Both the position numbers and the translations under genes were made by a program. DNA of 64,000 bases from Austropuccinia psidii (taxonomy: Eukaryota > Basidiomycota > Pucciniomycetes > Pucciniales > Sphaerophragmiaceae), in assembly GCA_023105745.1 (NCBI GenBank), contig JALGQZ010000009.1:40481359-40545358 (forward strand), in the 5' to 3' direction. The notes beneath the pieces were generated by a model. It was not told the DNA's origin. It did no database searches and saw only the letters and a program-made list of their open reading frames with translations. Positions 1-12,944 of the stretch are shown here, piece by piece (the first letter of the stretch is position 1; every line of letters starts with the position of its first letter).

Positions 1-2334
1 CAACATCAACAATCCCAAACTCCCGAAGATTCCCCAAAACGTGACGTCTGGGATGGATTGGTCTGGAGACGCTTCACTGGCACTAGAAATATCCATGACC
101 CCCCATTCATGTCCATTCCTGGTGCATTGGCCTTCTCCATATATGTGGACTGGTTTAATGCACATGGAAAGTCAACCCGGTTGGCTAGCATTGGACCTAT
201 CATGCTTATTTGTCTTAATCTCCCCCAAGTGAAAGATTGAAGCCCGAGAATGTCTATGTTGCAGGAATCATCCCTGGTCCGAAGGAGCCAACTGTGCTTC
301 AATTGAATTATCTATTAATGCCACTCATCAACAAGCTCAAAGAGCTATGGCAAGGTTACCATTTTGCACCCACCTCAACAGGTCCATCAGGATCCTTTAT
401 CCGTGTTGCCATCCTCACAGCCATTGCGGATGTGGTTGCCATGCGCAAGCTTACTGGATTTATTTCCCATTCAGGAAACCACTTTTGTAATTTTTGCACC
501 ATTCACAAAGCTCAAATTGAAGAAATTGGTCCTCAATTTCACTACACGCGCTCATACCAAAGTCATAAATCAACCATTGCCAAATGGCTTCGGGCAACCC
601 CACAACAAAGACAAGCAATTTTCTCTGAGTATGGAGTGCGATATTCAATTTTGGACGACCTTCCGTATTGGGATGCAACCAGAATGGTTAATCTTGACAT
701 AATGCATAATTTAATACTTGGAATTTTGAAGGATCATGCAACTTTCAAATTGTGCATTCCAGAGGCGAAATCAAAAATTTACTTCAGGTCCCACAGGAAA
801 TCCAATGACACCAACAGTTCAGACTCAGATTCCAAGACCTCCAACAGCTCTCTTGATAAAATCACATTGAGAGAGGCCCGCTCCCTGAGAAGAGACGCAG
901 CAAAAATAATAAATGAGCCACTCCCCACTACTTCCACCCGAAAAAACTACTTCCCAATGCCCACCCCTAACACAGAACATCCATCTAGTGGTTCTGCGGA
1001 GATTCCTTCATTTGATGCCGATTACATCCCCACTTCTGAAATACCCTCTGAATTGGATATCACTGCACTGAGTGATCACCAGATCAAGGGTGAGGCTCTT
1101 GAGCATCTCCGACAAATCATATCTGAGACCATAATTCCCTCATCTTGGACAAGAGTTCCCCCTCTCATGGTAGCTTAAAAGCCACTGAATGGGCTCTCTT
1201 ATATAAGGTCTATATTCCATTTCTAATGCTCAGTCAACAGATGTCATTAGATGCACACCAATCTGCCAACACTCAAAGAAAAATGGGTCAGTCAGAAGAA
1301 CTTGCAAATGAACTAGCCAAGAATACATTCCATTTGATTAGTGCTATCAACATTGCCACAAGCTGGACTGTTTCAATAGATGATGCGACTGCATTTGCTG
1401 AACATTGGAAAGAATTCCGCCTTTCCAATCAACACCTGTTCCCAAAACAGAAAAGTAAACCAAATCATCATTTTGCTGATCATATTCCCGAACTCTTCCA
1501 ACGTTGGGGCCCAGCACAAGCCTCAGCCACATGGGGTTATGAGCGCTTGATTGGAGTATTTGCAAAGATGCCAACAAATAACAAGATATGTACGTCAATT
1601 AATAAGATCAATATATTCACATTGATTAAACACCTGAACTGAATAAGACTAACTTTTTGCAACTCTGAATAGATGATATAGATAAAACCTTACTTCAACA
1701 TATCTGTCGATGTTCCAACCTTTCCGTTCTGCTGAAATCCCCATCTGTGCCATGTGAAATAAAACAGCTTTTCGAATCACAGCCACCTGCCGTGTTCAAT
1801 CACCATAAATATAACAAGCCATCCCGCCATGACCAACCAAATTATGATTGCCTGGTTGAGTACTTACAGACTTTTCATGCAACAAGGGAAATAGTTGATT
1901 GGATCAGCTTAGACACTACGGTGCAATCCACAAGTCCTCCCACTTCAAGGATTGTCTCACCTTGGTATTTTCCAGTTTCAAACATTAATATTGGGAACAA
2001 TATATTTTCAACTGAATCCAAAAATATCAGCAACAGTGTGATATGTTTTCTGAGGGGCAACTCACAACAATTTGGTATTATTGATAGCATTTTCAAAGTC
2101 TCTGAGCCATCTAGCATACTGAACAATAACTTTCTGATTTTAAAAACTTTAAAGATTGATGTGAATTTCCTACCAGATTGGCCGTATCTCAATATTTATA
2201 AAGCTGTTGGTTTTGATGATGGACACTTGATTATATCAGAAGAAGAAATAGAAGGTAACTGTGGATTGTATGATAACAAAGCTCTGTCATGTGGACTGCT
2301 TGTAATGATAAAGCCGTTATTTCATGATATTTAG
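1..2334 (+). pseudogene. Tnp2-type CACTA transposase, 5'-truncated by the window and frameshifted
   Basis: This is the inverted homologue of the intact transposase at 20627-23787. It keeps the family landmarks IPGPKEP (about 268-290), the LDIMHN motif near 690-710, and a 2-exon 3' end with an 83-bp intron at 1590-1672 (GT...AG). Two lesions break it. A run of C at 222-226 has five bases where the intact copy has six, which gives a stop at 238-240. A 16-bp stretch is missing at about 1155-1162 between short repeats of GTTCCCC, which gives a second frameshift. Exon 2 (1673-2334) is open and ends in TAG. The copy cannot make full-length transposase, but its ends could still be mobilised in trans. 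Confidence 0.9.
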
Positions 2335-3024
2335 TCTACAAAAATGCAAATCTCTGAGATTCATTAGCAATTTTGCTAGTGAAATAATTGCCTCAAAATT
2401 TAGTGACAGAGACATGCCATTGTGACAAGCAAAGCCCATTATTTCACATTGCCACAAAGAACTTACTATTTTGACATTGGGTACAGTGTGAATAAGCCAA
2501 GTCCAATGATCAAATGACCCACACACTCACCCTTCACAGCATCCAAAATTTCTAACTGCGCCATCATCATGTTGGAAGCGGAATCGGCTTTTGCGTACCC
2601 ACACCCGCATGTGCACCCGCACGCGCCAATGCACACGCACACGCACCCGCACACGCCAATGCACACGCACACCCACCCGCACGCGCCAATGCACACGCCC
2701 ACGCACCCGCACATGCTCCCGCACACGCAAACGCACACTACATGGATGACCTGGTGAAGTCAAACCCCCCGCCTACATCAAGACTGGCTGAAGGACATCT
2801 TTGATGTGTGTGTGTGCAAACAGGCGGGTCTGGTGTAATTTTTACCAATCATCGGACGGTTGTGGGATGATCAGGTGGTGAGGAATCTGAGTTGAAGGCA
2901 CAGGGGAACCAATATTATTGGATGTCACAGGATTTGGTGTAAGACCAGAGTGTGACGTGTGCTCGACGTTCGCTTGATTTTCGCTTGACGTGAGCTCGAC
3001 TTTTATCCTGCTTGACGTTTGCTT
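2335..3024. repeat. CACTA subterminal region with GC-rich CACGCA-like block and CGTCAAGC-type motifs
   Basis: There is no gene here. 2586-2745 is a GC-rich imperfect repeat of cacgca/cccgca units, open in several frames only because of its periodicity. 2950-3024 carries repeated GCTTGACG/CGTCAAGC motifs beside the terminal inverted repeat. Short subterminal motif clusters of this kind are the usual transposase-binding zone in CACTA elements (family knowledge); binding here is inferred. Confidence 0.7.
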
Positions 3025-3070
3025 GACGTGAAGTCAATCGCCGACGATTGACACGAGATTCGCCCCGGTG
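3025..3070. repeat. Terminal inverted repeat of the left CACTA copy
   Basis: These 46 bp are the exact inverse of 19891-19936 and differ at two positions from 40623-40668. They contain the internal hairpin GTCAATCG...CGATTGAC with a 4-base loop. Confidence 0.9.
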
Positions 3071-3783
3071 TCTTTTCCCCCAGAATTAATCTTTCCAATT
3101 TATTTTTTCTTTAATGCCTCATCATGTAATACAATTATAATTTACATATGTAATTCAATTGAGTTTTTTAATTACACATCTCTAATAATTGATACCTCAT
3201 ATGTAAATTAAAGCTCACTTATTTAATCAATGCACACATTTTCACATTTCAATTGAAAATACTTTAATTCCTCATCACTTCTAAACTAAACACAACACCT
3301 CAATTTTAACACAAGAATTGATGTTTAACATCACATGTGGTGTGAATTAACTTAAGGTTTTGAGGATTTTTATACTTTTGTCCAAAAATACTAAAAACTT
3401 AATTTAAGCTTATCTAGAGTTGAGTTACAGAAATTTCATCCAGAAGTGACCACACTTTATTTTTTATGAGGAATCCAATGGTGTGATAATTTCTTTATGT
3501 TTATTCATTGGATAAAAAGTTATAATATACTTTATTTAACGTTTTAGCAAAAATATTTTAATTTAATAATTTTTGTTAAAAATTTATTTTTACTTAATTT
3601 TTACAAGTAAAAATGTATTTTCATAATATTAAATTTTATTGTAATTTTATTTTTAAATATAAATTTGTATTTATATTTCAATTCTTATTTTTATAATATA
3701 AATAAATTCATTCTATTTATATTTGTATCTTAATTTATCATTTGTGGTCTTTTGGGTATGTGAAAATACCTCTAAGGCTCACA
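3071..3783 (+). repeat. Partial LTR, family 1 (5' part removed by the CACTA insertion)
   Basis: It is homologous to the right-hand part of the LTRs at 10570-12944 and 17068-18894. It ends in the family terminus GGCTCACA at 3776-3783, directly against gypsy-2 integrase coding sequence. Whether it is a solo LTR or the end of a full element cannot be told, because its other end is outside the window. Confidence 0.8.
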
Positions 3784-3944
3784 TGGATTTCCATTCAGAT
3801 GGGAGCTTGACATGGTAGGCATGAGTGCCGAATTGCTTCAAGGTAGAAACAGGACCCAACCATCTTTCAGAAAGTTTTTTGGTGGGTGTAATTGATTATA
3901 TGTTCTTGGAAGAAAGCCATACCATGTCACCAGGATTGAAAACA
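3784..3944 (-). pseudogene. gypsy-2 integrase C-terminal fragment
   Basis: Minus-strand translation reads FNPGDMVWLSSKNI followed by KKLSERWLGP, the conserved stretch just before the chromodomain in fungal Ty3/gypsy integrases. It continues directly from the integrase fragment ending at 16143: keeping one AAACA copy gives ...SPPV-FNPGD in frame. It is cut on the left by the LTR at 3071-3783. Confidence 0.9.
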
Positions 3945-5710
3945 TGTGAGCCTTAGAGGTATTTTCATGTACCCAAAAGACCACAAATAACAAAATAAGA
4001 TAGATATATAAATAAAATAAAATATAAATAAAAATTTAATTATAATTTAAAATAAAAATTACATTAAATTCTAAAATTATGAAAATACATTTTTTATTGA
4101 AAAAACTAAGTAAAAATGAATTTTTAATAAAAGTAAAATGTTTTTGGGAAAAATTTACAGAAAATATGTTATAGGTCTTTATCCAATAAATAAAAATAAG
4201 AAAATTACTTCACCATTGGATTATTCATACAAAATAAGGTGGGGTCAACTTTGAGTAAACTTTCTGTAACACAACTCTAAATAAGCCTGAATTAGGTTTT
4301 TCGTATTTTCTGTACAAAAGTTGAAAATCCTCAAAACCTTGACTTAAGTCACACCACATGTGGTGTCAATAATCAAATTTTGTGTTAGAATTGAGGTGTT
4401 GTGTGTAGTTTAGAAGCTATGAGGAATTGAAGTATTTTAAATTGAAATGTCAAAATGTGCACATGTATTACAAAAGTGAACTATAATTTACATATGAGGT
4501 ATCAATTATTACAGTAAGTGTATTGTAAAAATCAATTGAATTGCATGTGTAAATTACAAGTGTATTAAATTATGAGGAATGAAAGAAAAAAAAAATTGGA
4601 GAGATTAATTTTGGGGGGAAAAGGAACTCTAGCTCTAACGGGGAGCCAGACCCCAAAATCCTTGCTGACAGACGTAAGATGTCAAATTTACGCAAAAGCT
4701 CATCGCTTTTGGCCTGGAATTGAGTCACAGGGTCTGTGACTCAATTGATGATGAGGTTTTGATACCAAGTGGGCAGTTTTAACTGTTGCCAAGAGGGTAA
4801 AACTACCCTTAAGTTAAAAAAATCTTATCAAAAACAGTTTCAACTCATTTCTACATCTCATACACACATTCTGACGTGTTTTCAAGGCTATAGACAAGGT
4901 ATTACTATAGTAATGCCTGATTTAAGGGTCTAAAATAGCTAAAAATAGCCAAAGATGTCCAAAAGAAGCCTTCTTTTGGTTCAAAGCAGGGTTCAATGTT
5001 GCTACAATTGGCTTTTCTGTTGTCAGTGGGTTTTCCACGACTGAGAAGAGTGAATTTTACTTTTGGAGAAAGAAAATTGATGGCTGTAACAGAATGTATT
5101 CTTTGCCCCACTTTTCTCTTCATGTTAAAATCTTTTCCTTTTACAATTAGTTTAAACACTGTTAAACCAATCAAAAGAAGATTCCAACCACCATCTTTTT
5201 AATCATTTTTAACCTTTTCACCACGTGAAAAAATTATCATAATTATTGTTTGTAACTCTTATAATCATTTTTACCCCTCAACCACCCCATAAGTGAATTA
5301 AAGCATCTTTAATCACTGTAGACTTTGTCATTTTGTTTCCAAATTCACTCTGGTAGCTTTTGGGTGTGTTTTCTCTTTAAATATCCTTTTTTAAAGAATT
5401 TGTTCTTTAATGAATTTTTTGCAGTTCTTTGCTCAATTAATTCCAATTGAAATTGCTCTTGAAGAAATTTGTTTTGTAGCCTTAAATATGTCTTGTAGAG
5501 TATTTGTGGATAGATTTTTGTTGTTTGTAAAAAAATAAATCTTTATAATATTATTGTTATATACTTATAAAGTTAAAAACAAGAAAAACGGTGTGTTTTC
5601 TCTTGAAAATACTATTTCATACTATTTTTAATCATTTTTAACCTTATACAAATTTTGAGGACAGGAAAAGTACTTGATTTTTCATCAAAGTTTCATATCC
5701 ACACCTTACA
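3945..5710 (+). repeat. gypsy-1 5' LTR (family 1)
   Basis: It runs from TGTGAGCCTTAGAGG to ...CACACCTTACA (1766 bp, AT-rich). It is homologous to 14503-16142 in the same orientation and to 10570-12944 and 17068-18894 in reverse. A short antisense open frame at 4905-5174 recurs in several LTR copies but is broken in others, and I do not call it a gene. Confidence 0.9.
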
Positions 5711-5730
5711 TTTGGGGGCCCAGCTGTGAT
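5711..5730 (+). promoter_or_regulatory. Putative primer-binding site of gypsy-1
   Basis: The bases right after the 5' LTR are TTTGGGGGCCCAGCTGTG. gypsy-3 has TTTGGGGGCCTGGCC in the equivalent place (57292 downward on minus), so the first ten bases are conserved between two diverged elements. A TGG start after a two-base spacer is the usual signature of tRNA priming; the tRNA is not identified. Confidence 0.55.
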
Positions 5731-5945
5731 ATTTTACATGTGAAATAATCTCTTACTCTTTTCAAATATTTTTTCTTATATTGGAAAATTTAAAAACATA
5801 TAAAAATACTTATAATTCAAAAAAACCCATAAAATATTTTTTTTTTTCATATTATAAGTGAGGCTTTATTTTTCATTTCTCTTTTGAAAAAATTCTTTTT
5901 TTACTTAATAAATTGGCTTTTCCATTAATTTTAGTGTCTAACAAC

Positions 5946-8409
5946 ATGGTAAGACAAGAAAATATTGAAACAGCCTCAACAGTACCCAGCATTATTCCTG
6001 CAAGTACTGTTAATTCTGACCATAATATTACAATTATTGTAACTCAGAATAACCAACAAGAACCAATTTCTTCCAAATTAATTAGCTTGGATATAAGTAA
6101 TACCCTTCAAAAGGCAAAACATTTATCCAATAGTAAGTTTTTTGACGCAAAATTACTATTTTAAGCTTTTTAATCATAAAACATTCCTTCAACCAGATCA
6201 GGAGCCAACCACAACCCCTCAAGCAGCTCCCAAAAAGGTCATAGATGTGATTATGGCAGAAGCTAATCAGTTAAAGAAGGACAAGGGTCAGTTGATGACT
6301 CCCAAATTAATAAATTATGCCATTCTGAAAATTATAATACTGTTTTACCTTCAAACAGAGATGACACCACCACAAGAAGACTCAGTGGACATATAAAAAG
6401 CCAGCCAGAAGGCCTACAACAATGAATTTCAGCACAAAGAGTACCAGATCCTTGCAGATATGTGGAAAACTGCATGAACTATTCCCTGACTGTGAGAAAA
6501 TTCCTGGGCCATTCCAACACTTGCAAGTTGCTCAATAGATGGCATCCATTGATGGAAGAGAAGGACATGATGCTTTTCACAGCAGAATGGAGGAAGAACA
6601 ACCCTCAACCACCCAAGCAAGTGCCAAAAACAGCCCCAGTAGCCAGAAGCAGCAATTCCAATGTGAAAAGGCAGCCACAAGCTCAGAATAAGGGCAAAGG
6701 CAAAGAACTAGCCACAAAACCTTACAGACAGGGTTACAGAATCCCAAAGATTCAGCAGGAAGCCATCAAAAATTTATTCCAGATGGCCAGAACAATGATG
6801 GAATTACAGAAAAAGGAGGAAGCCATATTAACATATCTGAAATGATTTCTGAAATTTTTGATGCTATCCCAGAGCTGTATGAAGCCATAAATGACAGAAA
6901 AGGTCATGTTTCTGATAGAAATTCATCCATTTGGAACAATCCTAAAACAAATAACTTGAGTATGAGCCAAATAAATGAAACACTTATGTGTTTTGAGAAA
7001 GCTATAAGAGCAATTAAAACTTCTAACAATGATAATTCTTTTGGAAATAAGAGAAATGAACAATCTACCATTATCAAAGAATTAACAGGCAAATGGTCTA
7101 AGCTCAATATTGATAACATAATGGAAACATGAATTAAACAAGCCATAAATATTATCAAGACAGATAACAAGAAATTTCTTTATGACATTTCAAATTCATT
7201 CACTGAAGTAAAGACATATACATTTGCCTTGGAAAAGTGTTTTGATGATTCACAAGAAGAAGTATCAAAATTAACAATTAAACTGAATCAGGTCACTGCT
7301 GATAATACAAGACAAACAGAATTATGGCAAGAACTGACACATAAAGAAGACATGTATAAAATTGAAGTGATAAACTTAATACAAGCCTTCAAACATGATT
7401 TCAGAATTTCCCAAAGGTTTAGAAACATTAAAATGAATGATATTGAAAAAATACTGAACACCTTACCAAGAATACATGCACCACTGAATCAAAATGAGGG
7501 TACACAAATTCCCAATCCACAAGTAGTGGATGGTGAAAATTCACAGTTAAAGAATGAATTTTCCACTTCTTTTCATAACGTGGAACCATCAATGGGCCAA
7601 GCACTCTTAAAAGAAGTACCAAAATTAAAGAATGGCCTCACTTCAGTGGTGAAGGAGAATATGACCAAATGGAATTCAGCAGAGGTATTGACATTATTAA
7701 AGAAGATTTTGAATTACCAGATAGATTTGTAACAGCAACATTTAACACCTTGTTTACCAGATCAGCCCACAGATGTTATATCAAATTAAGACAAGCACAT
7801 GGACACCAAAGTTGGACTTGGTGGAAAACCCAAATTATCAACAAATGGGCCAATGATGCTTGGAGATTTAAAGTGGAAACAGCCTTTGAATCTTCCAAAT
7901 TTGATGCTGATAAAGCCAAAGATTTACCATGGTTTTGCCAAAAAAAGGACAGATTAACAGCATTGTATCCTGACATGTCAGAATTTATGATACACAGAAA
8001 GATTCTGAGACAATGTGGAGGTGACTTAGAGCATTCTGTCAAAATCAGTACTACTGAACAATCTTCACAAGAAGATATCATTAATATATTAGAAGAAGTA
8101 ACTACCAGAACCAGAATTGGCTCTAGTAGGGTGAATCTCAAAACAAGGTTTAATGAACCTTGGAAAGATTCTGTGTACAGAAATAGCAAAGAAAATTCTA
8201 ACAATATGAAGTATAAATCTGCAGATATAATCAGAAACTGCCATATTTACCAAAGGAACACCCACTTAGCCAATACATGTCCAAAAAGGGGAAAAATCAA
8301 TGGAATTGACATTGAAAAAGAACCTGATTTTGAAAAAGAGGATAGAATAATTGAAGAAAATTCAGATGATAAGTCATCAATATTTTTTGAATCTTCAAAT
8401 GATATATAA
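5946..8409 (+). pseudogene. gypsy-1 gag region, broken
   Basis: Several short overlapping frames together match the gag of gypsy-3: a lysine/proline-rich segment (6462-6845), coiled-coil-like stretches (6842-7732) and the capsid-like part with WWKTQIINKWANDAW (7669-8409). The nucleocapsid zinc knuckle is degenerate: the stretch CHIYQRNTHLANTC has lost the second cysteine of the CX2CX4HX4C motif. At least four frame breaks are present. The product would have packaged element RNA in a virus-like particle. Confidence 0.8.
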
Positions 8410-8433
8410 AATATCACTGCAACCTTTGACATC

Positions 8434-9078
8434 ATGGAATATTATTCCCACTTGCCACAATTAAGCAATGGTAAACTTGAGTTGTCAAAAATTCAAGATG
8501 CACAGCTTATGAAGACCAAACCAAACAGGGGAAAAGGATATACAGCTGGTGACTCCTGTATAACAGAAGTGGTAATTGACAACAAACCCACTAAGATTTT
8601 ACTTGAACCAGGAGCCTTCCGGTCTCGTGTTGGCAAATCTTTTTTTGAAAATTGTGTACCAAATTTTGAAGACCAATTTTTACCAATTGATGGAATAAAA
8701 TTCAATAGTGCAAGCAATCCAATGAAATAATTGGGAATCTTTGAAACCAATTTCATATTTCCACAAATCAATGAGAATTTAAGAATCACTTTTGAATTTG
8801 TTGTTATAGAAAATTTCTCTAGTACCCATTTTATATTGGGAAGTGACTATTTAATGATGTATGGAATAGACTTACATAAAAACAAAGAGAGATACTTCAC
8901 TATTGGGGACAATAAGCATCAAAAATTTTCCTTTTTACCATTTGAAAGACAAATTACAGTAAATCAAGTATCACCAGTCAACTTAGAGTTGGAAAAATTC
9001 GAGTATGAACAGTCAAATGAAGCTCAAATCAGTCTTCATCTCACTTATCAACAGGAAAGTGAACTTTCTGCCCTTTGA
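8434..9078 (+). pseudogene. gypsy-1 aspartic protease, broken
   Basis: The region is collinear with the gypsy-3 protease. The catalytic D-T/S-G is altered: VVIDNKPTKILLEPGAF has E-P-G where gypsy-3 has D-T-G. A stop lies at 8728-8730, and the frame then continues with the FILGSDYLMMYGIDLHKN segment typical of the protease C-terminal half. It would have processed the polyprotein. Confidence 0.75.
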
Positions 9079-10569
9079 TATGACCACAAAGAAGCATTTG
9101 CATCAGACAAAGAGACTTTGGGGGCAATTATTGGTCATGAAGCTGACATTATCCTTAATATTGAGAGAACGTATCCACCACTCTTGAGAAGACCTGCATA
9201 TCCAGCAAGTCCTAAATGAAGAGAAGCTTTGGAAATTCATATTAAAGAACTTTTAGACCTTAATGTAATAAGAAAGGTTGGCCATAATGAGGAAGTAGAA
9301 ATAACTACACCAGTCATAGTGGCATGGCATAATGGTAAATCTAGAATGGTTGGGGATTTAGAGCTTTGAGCACTCACACTGTTCCAGACAGGTACCCAAT
9401 ACCAAAAATGCAAATTTCTCTTACCCAGGGATCTCAAGCGGTGTGTATAAGCACTATGGATTCCCTTAAAGGACTTCATCCAAATGTGGAGACACCAAGG
9501 CAACAAAATACTTAAGAATTATTGGTAATTGTGGAGTATATGAATATTTGAGGATGCCCTTTGGTATCAAGAATGCGCCTTCACACTTCCAAAGAATGAT
9601 GAATGAAATCTTCCCTGAGGAGCTTTCAGAAGGATGGTTAATGATTTACATTGATGACATTATTTTCTGTTCCAAAACTTGGGAAGAACATATATACAGA
9701 TTATCCAGAGTTTTGACAAAAATCCAATCTGTGCACATGAAAATTTCTTTGAGGAAATGCCATTTTGGATTTAAAGAACTCAAAGCACTGGGACATGTAT
9801 TATCTGGTTTATCCCTTGGTATTGATAAAAACAAGGTTGCAGAAGTATTGCTGAAACCCATGCCTCAGGAAAGAAAGAAATTCAGTCATTTTTGGGGTTT
9901 TCAGGATATTGCAGGTAACATATTTAAGATTTTGAATCCATAGAAAGACCTCTCTATAAATTATGTGACAAAGACACAGTATTTGAAATGACTGTTGACA
10001 GAGTCAAAGACTTTGAATCTTTGAGAAAAGCCTTGACCACTGTCCCACTCTTACTGATGCCAGACTTTAAACTTCCCTTTAAACTGTATATTGATGCATT
10101 AGGGGATGGGATGGGTGCTGCACTTAATCAAATTCAGATTATAAATGATACACCTGTGGAGGGACTCATATGCTTCATATCCAGGCAAATCAAACCAACT
10201 GAAGCCAGATATGGAGCAAGTCAGATGGAGTGTTTATGCCTTGTCTGGGCCGTGGAAAAATTAAATTAATTCCTGGAGGGATGGCTTTGAATTGATAATA
10301 AACTGTACCACTGTTAAGTCACTTTTAAACATGAAGACACCTAGCAGGCATGTTCTCAGATGGCAAATAGCCATAAAAGATTATAGGGGCAATATGACTA
10401 TTGTTCACAAAGATGGAAATATTCATAAACATTTAGAGGGACTGAGCAGATGGCCACTACCAAATAATACTGCTAATCCTGCTTATGTGACAGAAGAAGG
10501 TTCCACACAGATCCACATAGAAGGAATCAGTGTTACAGACCTGAACACCACTTTCTTTGAAGAGGCATG
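9079..10569 (+). pseudogene. gypsy-1 reverse transcriptase and RNase H, broken
   Basis: The recognisable order is EEVEITTPVIVAWHNGKSR (N-terminal RT), MPFGIKNAPSHFQRMM (about 9552-9600), the catalytic YIDD box in LMIYIDDIIFCS (about 9640-9675), LGHVLSGLSLGI, and the RNase H start [16 protein letters not shown] (10087-10135). It ends at 10569, where the solo LTR is inserted. Stops and frameshifts occur at 9076, 9220, 9367 and elsewhere. It is inactive as it stands. Confidence 0.85.
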
Positions 10570-12944
10570 TGTAAGGTGTGGATATGAAACTTTGATAAAT
10601 ATCAAGTACTTTTCCTGTCCTCAAAATTTGTATAAGGTAGAATTATTTAAAAATGGTAAGAAATAGTATTTTTAAAGAGAAAACATGCCAATTTCATTGT
10701 TTTTAACTTCATAAGTATAAAACAACAATCTAATCAAAATTTATTGTTTTACCAAAAATAATGATTTATCCAAAAATACTCCACAAGAGATATTTAAGGC
10801 TAAAAAAGAAATTTCTTCAAGAGCAATTTCAATTGGAATTAATTGATCAAAGGACTGAAAGCAATTAATTAAGGAATAACTTTTTAAAAAAAGATACTTA
10901 AAGAGAAAAAATTTCCAAAAGGGAAAATAGTGAATTTGGAAACAAAGTGACAAAGTTTACAGTGATGAAAGATGCTTTAATTGGCTTATGTGGTGGTTCA
11001 GGGGTAAAAATGATTATGAGAGATACAAAAAATGATTATGATGTTTTTTTCAAATTTATATTAATTTATAGCTTTAATATTAGTAATATTATTGTTATTA
11101 ATTGTTTTTTATTAATAAAAAACAATTTTTTACACCTTGATTATTTGTTGGTAACAATAATAAAGTGCTTTCAAATATATTAATTATCTTATATTAATAT
11201 ATTTACTTATTATATTATTTTTTTATAATATAAATTATATTATTATATTTGCTTAATAATATAACTATTTTAAGCCATAATTATAATAATTCTTTATCAT
11301 TATAACTATTTTTATCTTATTTATTTCATTTATAAGGACATTCATAGTACAATAAGTAAAATATTAGTAATTTTTACTGATTGTTTCATAGTCAAACCTT
11401 ACAAAATTAATTAAAGAACAAAGTATTCAAAAAGATATTTAAAGAGGAAACATGCCCAAAAGTGAACAGAGTGAATTTGGAAACAAAGTGACAAAGTTAA
11501 CAGTGATTAAAGATGCTTTAATTCACTTTTGGGGTGGTTCAGGGGTAAAAATGATTAAAAGAGTTACAAACAATGATTATAATGATTTTTTCACGTGGTT
11601 AAAAGGTTTAAAATTATTTAAAAAGGGTTGTTGGAATCTTTAATTGATTGGCTTAACAGTGTTTAAACTAATTATAAAAGGAAAAGATTCTAACATGAAG
11701 AGAAAAGTGGGACAAAGAAGACATTCTTTTATACCAATCAATTTTCTTACTCCAAAAGTAAACTTTAATCTTGTCAGTCGTGGAAAACAGTATGAAAACA
11801 GAAAAGCTGATTATGGCATCATTGAACCCTGGATTAGACAAAAAAAGGGCTGGTTTAAGCCATTTTTGCTATTTTTAGCCATTTTAGACCCTTAAATCAG
11901 CCATTACTCTAGCAATAACTGGTCTAGAGCCTTCAAAACACGTCAGAATGTGTGTAAGAGGCTTAGAAATCAGTTAAAACTGTCTTTACTAACATTGTTC
12001 TAACTTAAGGGTAGTTTTACCCTCTTGGCAGCAGTTAAAACCACCCTGGTTGGTATCAAAACCTCATCATCAATTGAGTCACAGACCCTGTGACTCAATT
12101 CCAGGCCAAAAGTAATAAAATTTGGCGTGGATTTTGACATCCCACGCCAGTCAGCAAGGAATTTGGGGGTCTAGATCCCCCTTAGAGCTAGAGTGTCTTT
12201 CCCCCCCAGAACTAATCTTTCCAATTTATTTGTTCTTTAATTCCTCATCATGTAATACAACTGTAATTTAAACATGTAATGCAATTGAGTTTTTGATTAC
12301 AAATCTGTCATAATTGATACCTAATATTTAAATTAAAGTTCACTTATGTAATACACGCACACATTTTGACATTTCAATTGAATTCAATTGAAAATACTTC
12401 AATTCCTCATAACTTCTAAACTAAACAGAACACCTCAATTTTAACACAAAAATTGATGGTTAACACACCATTTGGTGTGAATTAAATTAAGCTTTTGAGG
12501 ATTTTCATACTTTTGTACAAAAATACTAAAAACTTAATTTAAGCTTATTTAGAATTGAGTTACAGAAATCTCATCCAGAGGTGACCCCACTTTATTTTTT
12601 AAAAGGAATCCAATGGTGTGATAATTTCTTTATGTTTATTTCCTGGATAAAAAGTTATGATATATTTTATATAACTTTTTACCAAAAATATTTTCATTTC
12701 ACAATTTTTATTAAAAATTCATTTTTACGTAATTTTTACAAGTAAAAATGTAATTTCATAATTTTAAATTTTATTGCAATTTTATTTTTAAATTAAAATT
12801 CAGTTTTGATTTTTAAATATAAATTTTTATTCATATTTCAATTTTTTATTTTTATAATATAAATAAATTTATTTTATTTATATTTGTATCTTAATTTATC
12901 ATTAGTGGTCTTTTGGGTATATGAAAATACCTCTAAGGCTCACA
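10570..12944 (+). repeat. Solo LTR, family 1, inserted in gypsy-1
   Basis: It runs from TGTAAGGTGTGG to ...AAGGCTCACA, in reverse orientation relative to the gypsy-1 LTRs. Flanks GCATG (10565-10569) and GCAAG (12945-12949) are a 5-bp target duplication with one mismatch. At 2375 bp it is about 550-600 bp longer than its relatives. The excess lies around 10927-11467, where the segment GTGAATTTGGAAACAAAGTG occurs twice, 540 bp apart, with an AT-rich filler between. Confidence 0.88.

Larger units (their letters stand above)
1..3070 (+). mobile_element. CACTA (EnSpm-type) DNA transposon, transposase-side end only
   Basis: This is the terminal 3.07 kb of a second copy of the giant element at 19891-40668, in the opposite orientation. 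It matches 19891-22977 as an inverted copy almost base for base, through the transposase, the GC-rich subterminal block and the terminal inverted repeat ending ...CGCCCCGGTG at 3070. The rest lies left of the window, so its length, cargo and left target duplication are unknown. It interrupts an LTR: the bases after 3070 (tcttttcccccag) continue the LTR sequence seen uninterrupted near 12195-12210 and 18145-18165. The expected 3-bp duplication would be TCT. Confidence 0.9.

Noticed and set aside
2569..2763. His/Pro-rich frames (also 20204-20434)
   Set aside because: GC-rich hexamer-like simple repeat in the CACTA subterminal zone; open in most frames on both strands.
3071..3783. Reading this LTR as the 3' LTR of gypsy-2
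   Set aside because: Its sequence is family 1 (gypsy-1 type) and it is joined to the middle of integrase coding sequence, whereas the gypsy-2 LTR starts TGTCACAACCC.
4905..5174. 89-aa antisense frame in LTR family 1, also seen at 11644-11895 and 15393-15605
   Set aside because: It is shared because the LTRs are homologous. The copy at about 17600 is frameshifted, so no coding constraint is evident.
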